Shown piece by piece: positions 61,741 to 64,000 of a stretch of DNA of 64,000 nucleotides. Below the pieces are notes generated by a model. The model saw nothing but the letters and a program-made list of their open reading frames with translations. It did not search any database and was not told the origin of the DNA. Position 1 is the stretch's first letter, and the number at the start of each line of letters is the position of its first letter. This stretch comes from Bacillus solitudinis (GTDB taxonomy: Bacteria; Bacillota; Bacilli; Bacillales; Bacillaceae_D), in contig NZ_KZ454943.1 of NCBI RefSeq assembly GCF_002797395.1, forward strand, positions 2,122,614 through 2,186,613, read 5' to 3'. Position numbers and translations under genes: made by a program.

Positions 61741-61842
61741 TTAAAGGTCGTACGGTTTTTTCGTACGACCTTTTTTGTTTCCGATTTTAGTAAAGAAACG
61801 TTGCGCAATTTCCTTATTGGTGAATTCCGACAACTTTTCCAC
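61741..61842 (-). CDS. Possible 33-residue basic peptide, antisense to the terminator region
   Basis: On the minus strand a GTG (61842) is preceded by GGAGGG with a perfect six-base spacing (61854-61849) and opens 33 codons ending at TAA (61741). The peptide is rich in Lys/Arg at its C-terminal half (IGNKKGRTKKPYDL). Its last 11 codons are formed by the terminator hairpin of the arabinanase gene. No clear promoter is seen. I do not recognise it; it may be chance. Confidence 0.3.
   Translation of the reverse strand: MEKLSEFTNKEIAQRFFTKIGNKKGRTKKPYDL
61743..61776 (+). terminator. Terminator after the arabinanase gene
   Basis: AAAGGTCGTACG pairs with CGTACGACCTTT around GTTTTTT, followed by T. 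Because both flanks are A/T runs it can work in both directions. Confidence 0.95.
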
Positions 61843-61843
61843 T

Positions 61844-61873
61844 GCATGCCCTCCTGTTTCAAGCTTCATACTA
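61844..61873 (+). promoter_or_regulatory. sigma-G-type forespore promoter before ybaK-cwlD
   Basis: GCATG (61844-61848) and CATACTA (61867-61873) are 18 bases apart, which fits the sigma-G consensus GHATR-N18-CATWMTA at every defined position. It is 27 bases before ybaK. In B. subtilis the ybaK-cwlD pair is expressed during sporulation, in part under sigma-G. Confidence 0.7.
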
Positions 61874-61900
61874 AAAGAAAGCAAAGGGGAGTGATATTGT

Positions 61901-62338
61901 ATGGGGATGGTCACGACATTTTCAGAAAAGAGACGTGAAAAGCAGTGGAATTTTGAACGTAAGGTACTTCGAAACGTCTCCTTAAAACAAATGAAAGAAA
62001 ACGTCCAAGGACATTTTCGTCCTATTATCCCTTTTCATTTTCTTAATCATCCATTTTTAATTGATCCCTGTATGGATATTGCAATAGATGCGTATTTACT
62101 TGGTGCAGGGTATGGTCGTTTTGGATTTTTAGGTGAAACAAGAGTAGAGGTCAAGGAACGCTGTGAAGAAGATATAATTGAATTAACACATATGCTTTTT
62201 GACTTTTTACAAGGATGGTTAATGGATGCTGATTTTATGTTTGATTCATTACAAATTGTCAGTGATGTCTTTATTAATGAATGGTGGGAAAAAGGATTTC
62301 AGGAAGGAGAAAAATTAATACGTCTTCGCCTTCATTAA
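61901..62338 (+). CDS. ybaK: YbaK family protein (DUF2521)
   Basis: The 145-residue protein is a mostly helical protein of unknown function, found next to cwlD in Bacillus. It is rich in basic residues at the start (EKRREKQWNFERK) and acidic further on; a short block GAGYGRFGFLGETRVEVKE is the most distinct. ATG 61901 has SD GGGGAGTGA seven bases before it. The cotranscription with cwlD and the sigma-G promoter suggest a role in spore formation. Confidence 0.85.
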   Translation: MGMVTTFSEKRREKQWNFERKVLRNVSLKQMKENVQGHFRPIIPFHFLNHPFLIDPCMDIAIDAYLLGAGYGRFGFLGETRVEVKERCEEDIIELTHMLFDFLQGWLMDADFMFDSLQIVSDVFINEWWEKGFQEGEKLIRLRLH

Positions 62339-62420
62339 CCTTGATTCAAAAAAATCATCTCATAAAACTCCTCTTGTCCAAATATATATAATAATGGAAG
62401 TGGACGAGGAGGGACGGTTA

Positions 62421-63137
62421 ATGAGAAAGTGGATAAAGGGAGGGGCATTTGCCCTTGGTGTAGTGAGCTTATTATTTATTATACAATATCAATTTATTAG
62501 CAGTGATTCATGGTCAACCTGGCAATTACCATTGTCAGGAAAAGTGATAATTCTTGATCCAGGACATGGCGGGGTAGATGGGGGCGCAAGTTCTAATGGA
62601 GGTGCATTAGAAAAGGATGTAACTCTTTCAATTAGTATGCAGCTGCGGGATTATTTACAAGAAGCAGGAGCACTTGTTTTAATGACGCGTGAAGAGGATC
62701 GAGACCTAGCACATGAAAATACACGTAAGATTAGGCAAAGAAAAATGGAGGATTTAAAACGCCGTGTTGAAATTGTAAACGAGTCAGATGGTGATATGTT
62801 TATTAGCCTGCATCTCAATGCGATACCTTCTCCGAGATGGAGTGGTGCGCAAACGTTTTACAATCGTAGGATTTCGGAAAATGAAACATTAGCCAAGTTT
62901 GTGCAAGATGAAGTCAAGCGAAACCTTGAAAATACAAATCGATATGCGAAGCCAATTGAGAATATCTTCTTATTAAAAAATGCTGTCATACCTGGAGTAC
63001 TTGTCGAGGCCGGATTCCTTTCTAATCCAACAGAAGCTGAGCTTTTACAAACGGAGCAATACCAGCAAAAAGTGGCTGCCTCCATTTATCAAGGTATTTT
63101 GCGCTACTATACAAATGAAATAGAACCAGAGATGTGA
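62421..63137 (+). CDS. cwlD: N-acetylmuramoyl-L-alanine amidase CwlD
   Basis: CwlD starts muramic-delta-lactam formation in spore cortex by stripping the peptide; PdaA then deacetylates. The 238-residue protein has an N-terminal membrane anchor or signal (about 6-26) and an Amidase_3 domain with zinc ligands in LDPGHGG (His), GALEKDV (Glu) and SLHLNA (His), and the catalytic Glu in VLVEAGFLSN. ATG 62421 has SD GAGGAGGGA seven bases before; ATG 62394 lies before it. Confidence 0.96.
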   Translation: MRKWIKGGAFALGVVSLLFIIQYQFISSDSWSTWQLPLSGKVIILDPGHGGVDGGASSNGGALEKDVTLSISMQLRDYLQEAGALVLMTREEDRDLAHENTRKIRQRKMEDLKRRVEIVNESDGDMFISLHLNAIPSPRWSGAQTFYNRRISENETLAKFVQDEVKRNLENTNRYAKPIENIFLLKNAVIPGVLVEAGFLSNPTEAELLQTEQYQQKVAASIYQGILRYYTNEIEPEM

Positions 63138-63168
63138 GAACTAAGCGATTTTCGTTGGAAGAGGGGTA

Positions 63169-63177
63169 TGCTATACT
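63169..63177 (+). promoter_or_regulatory. Extended -10 promoter of salA
   Basis: TGCTATACT is an extended -10 (TGC then TATACT) 38 bases before the salA start. The -35 is weak. Confidence 0.5.
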
Positions 63178-63214
63178 AGGGGCATATAAATGAAAGAAGG
63201 ATGGTGTTTCGGCT

Positions 63215-64000
63215 TTGTTAACGGAAGAGGGAGTCAGGGAAGCATTAAAGAGAGTGAAGGATCGTGACTTAAATAAAAACCTTGTTGAAACTGGCGGTAT
63301 ACGGGAAATTAAGATGAAAGATGGGAATGTCAGCTTAAAAGTAGCTCTAGCTAAAACAGGAACAGCGGAACAGCTAGAACTCCAGCAAGAAGTAGTTAAC
63401 GTGTTAAAAGGTGAAGGTGCGGTTTCGGTCGGGCTACGCTTTGAAGAGTTAACAGAATTAGAAATTAAACAATTGGGTGGCTTGGATGATCCTGAGTATG
63501 TTGGGCCAGAATTACTTGCCCCGAATAGTTCGACAACCTTTATTGCCGTAACGAGTGGTAAGGGTGGAGTAGGAAAGTCAACGGTTTCCGTTAATTTAGC
63601 AACAACCCTAGCACGACTTGGTAAAAAAGTAGGAATCATCGATGCTGATATTTACGGATTTAGTGTTCCTGATATGATGGGTATTGAAGACCGTCCGAAA
63701 GTTCAAGGTGAAAAAATATACCCTGTTGAGCGCTTTGGTGTCAAAGTGATATCAATGGGATTCTTTGTAGAAGAGAATGCCCCTGTTATTTGGAGAGGGC
63801 CGATGCTCGGAAAAATGATCAACCAATTTTTTACTGACGTTGAATGGGGGGAACTGGATTATTTAGTCCTTGATTTACCTCCTGGTACTGGTGATGTCGC
63901 ACTAGACTTACATACCATGCTGCCACATTCTAAAGAAATCCTCGTTACCACTCCTCACCCAACAGCAGCTTTTGTAGCAGCACGCGCAGGAACGATGGCG
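63215..64000 (+). CDS. salA: Mrp/SalA-type P-loop ATPase, 5' part
   Basis: This is the first 262 codons of a Mrp/NBP35-family protein cut by the window end. The N-terminal DUF59-like domain (about 1-95, KVALAKTGTAEQLELQQEVV) precedes the deviant Walker A SGKGGVGKST (about 114-123), DADIYGFSVPDMMG, and DLPPGTGDVALD. Mrp proteins carry Fe-S clusters; B. subtilis SalA also represses scoC. The start is TTG at 63215 with AAGGATGGTG eight bases upstream. It lies next to cwlD as in B. subtilis. Confidence 0.93.
   Translation, partial: MLTEEGVREALKRVKDRDLNKNLVETGGIREIKMKDGNVSLKVALAKTGTAEQLELQQEVVNVLKGEGAVSVGLRFEELTELEIKQLGGLDDPEYVGPELLAPNSSTTFIAVTSGKGGVGKSTVSVNLATTLARLGKKVGIIDADIYGFSVPDMMGIEDRPKVQGEKIYPVERFGVKVISMGFFVEENAPVIWRGPMLGKMINQFFTDVEWGELDYLVLDLPPGTGDVALDLHTMLPHSKEILVTTPHPTAAFVAARAGTMA

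Noticed and set aside
63022-63639. 205-codon minus-strand frame opposite cwlD and salA
   Set aside because: It is a Ser-rich shadow of two clear plus-strand genes, has no SD, and crosses a promoter region.

Overview
The window is a housekeeping block of a low-GC, spore-forming member of the Bacillaceae. The order rrn operon, ctsR-mcsA-mcsB-clpC, radA-disA, ispDF-gltX-cysES, sigH, nusG, rplKAJL, rpoBC, rpsLG-fusA-tuf, S10/spc/alpha ribosomal clusters, ecf transporter, truA, rplM-rpsI, ybaK-cwlD-salA is the one known near the origin of Bacillus subtilis, and nearly every gene runs left to right. cwlD (cortex muramic lactam), sigH and a sigma-G-like promoter point to sporulation. Protein sequences resemble but are not B. 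subtilis; an alkaliphilic relative (Alkalihalobacillus/Halalkalibacter type) is a guess only.

Layout. 1-491: end of a tRNA cluster (partial Leu, then Gly, Leu, Arg, Pro, Ala). 502-5750: rRNA promoter, 16S, 23S and 5S genes with boxA sites and two terminators. 5820-10541: CtsR-controlled heat-shock operon. 10585-14410: DNA repair and c-di-AMP genes (radA, disA) and yacL. 14467-22093: isoprenoid, tRNA-charging, cysteine, RNA-processing genes and sigH, with a cysteine T-box before cysE. 22148-34431: rpmG, secE, nusG, the L11/L1/L10/L12 genes with their leaders, ybxB, RNA polymerase beta and beta-prime, and the L7Ae-like gene. 34436-38974: rpsL, rpsG, fusA, tuf. 39000-54417: the S10-spc-alpha superoperon through rplQ. 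54513-58848: ECF transporter module, truA, rplM-rpsI. 58904-61776: one large secreted GH43 arabinanase gene that does not belong to this syntenic block. 61844-64000: ybaK, cwlD and the 5' part of salA, cut by the window edge.

The genes mostly build and run the transcription and translation machinery. Control is largely at the RNA level: leaders are visible before cysE, rplK, rplA, rplJ, rpsL, rpsJ, rpoA and rplM. The accessory signal is concentrated at 58.9-61.9 kb, where the arabinanase has its own promoter-like sequence, a catabolite-control (cre-like) site, a start-stop mini-ORF and a strong terminator. I found no CRISPR array, insertion sequence, prophage or obviously new multi-gene system.
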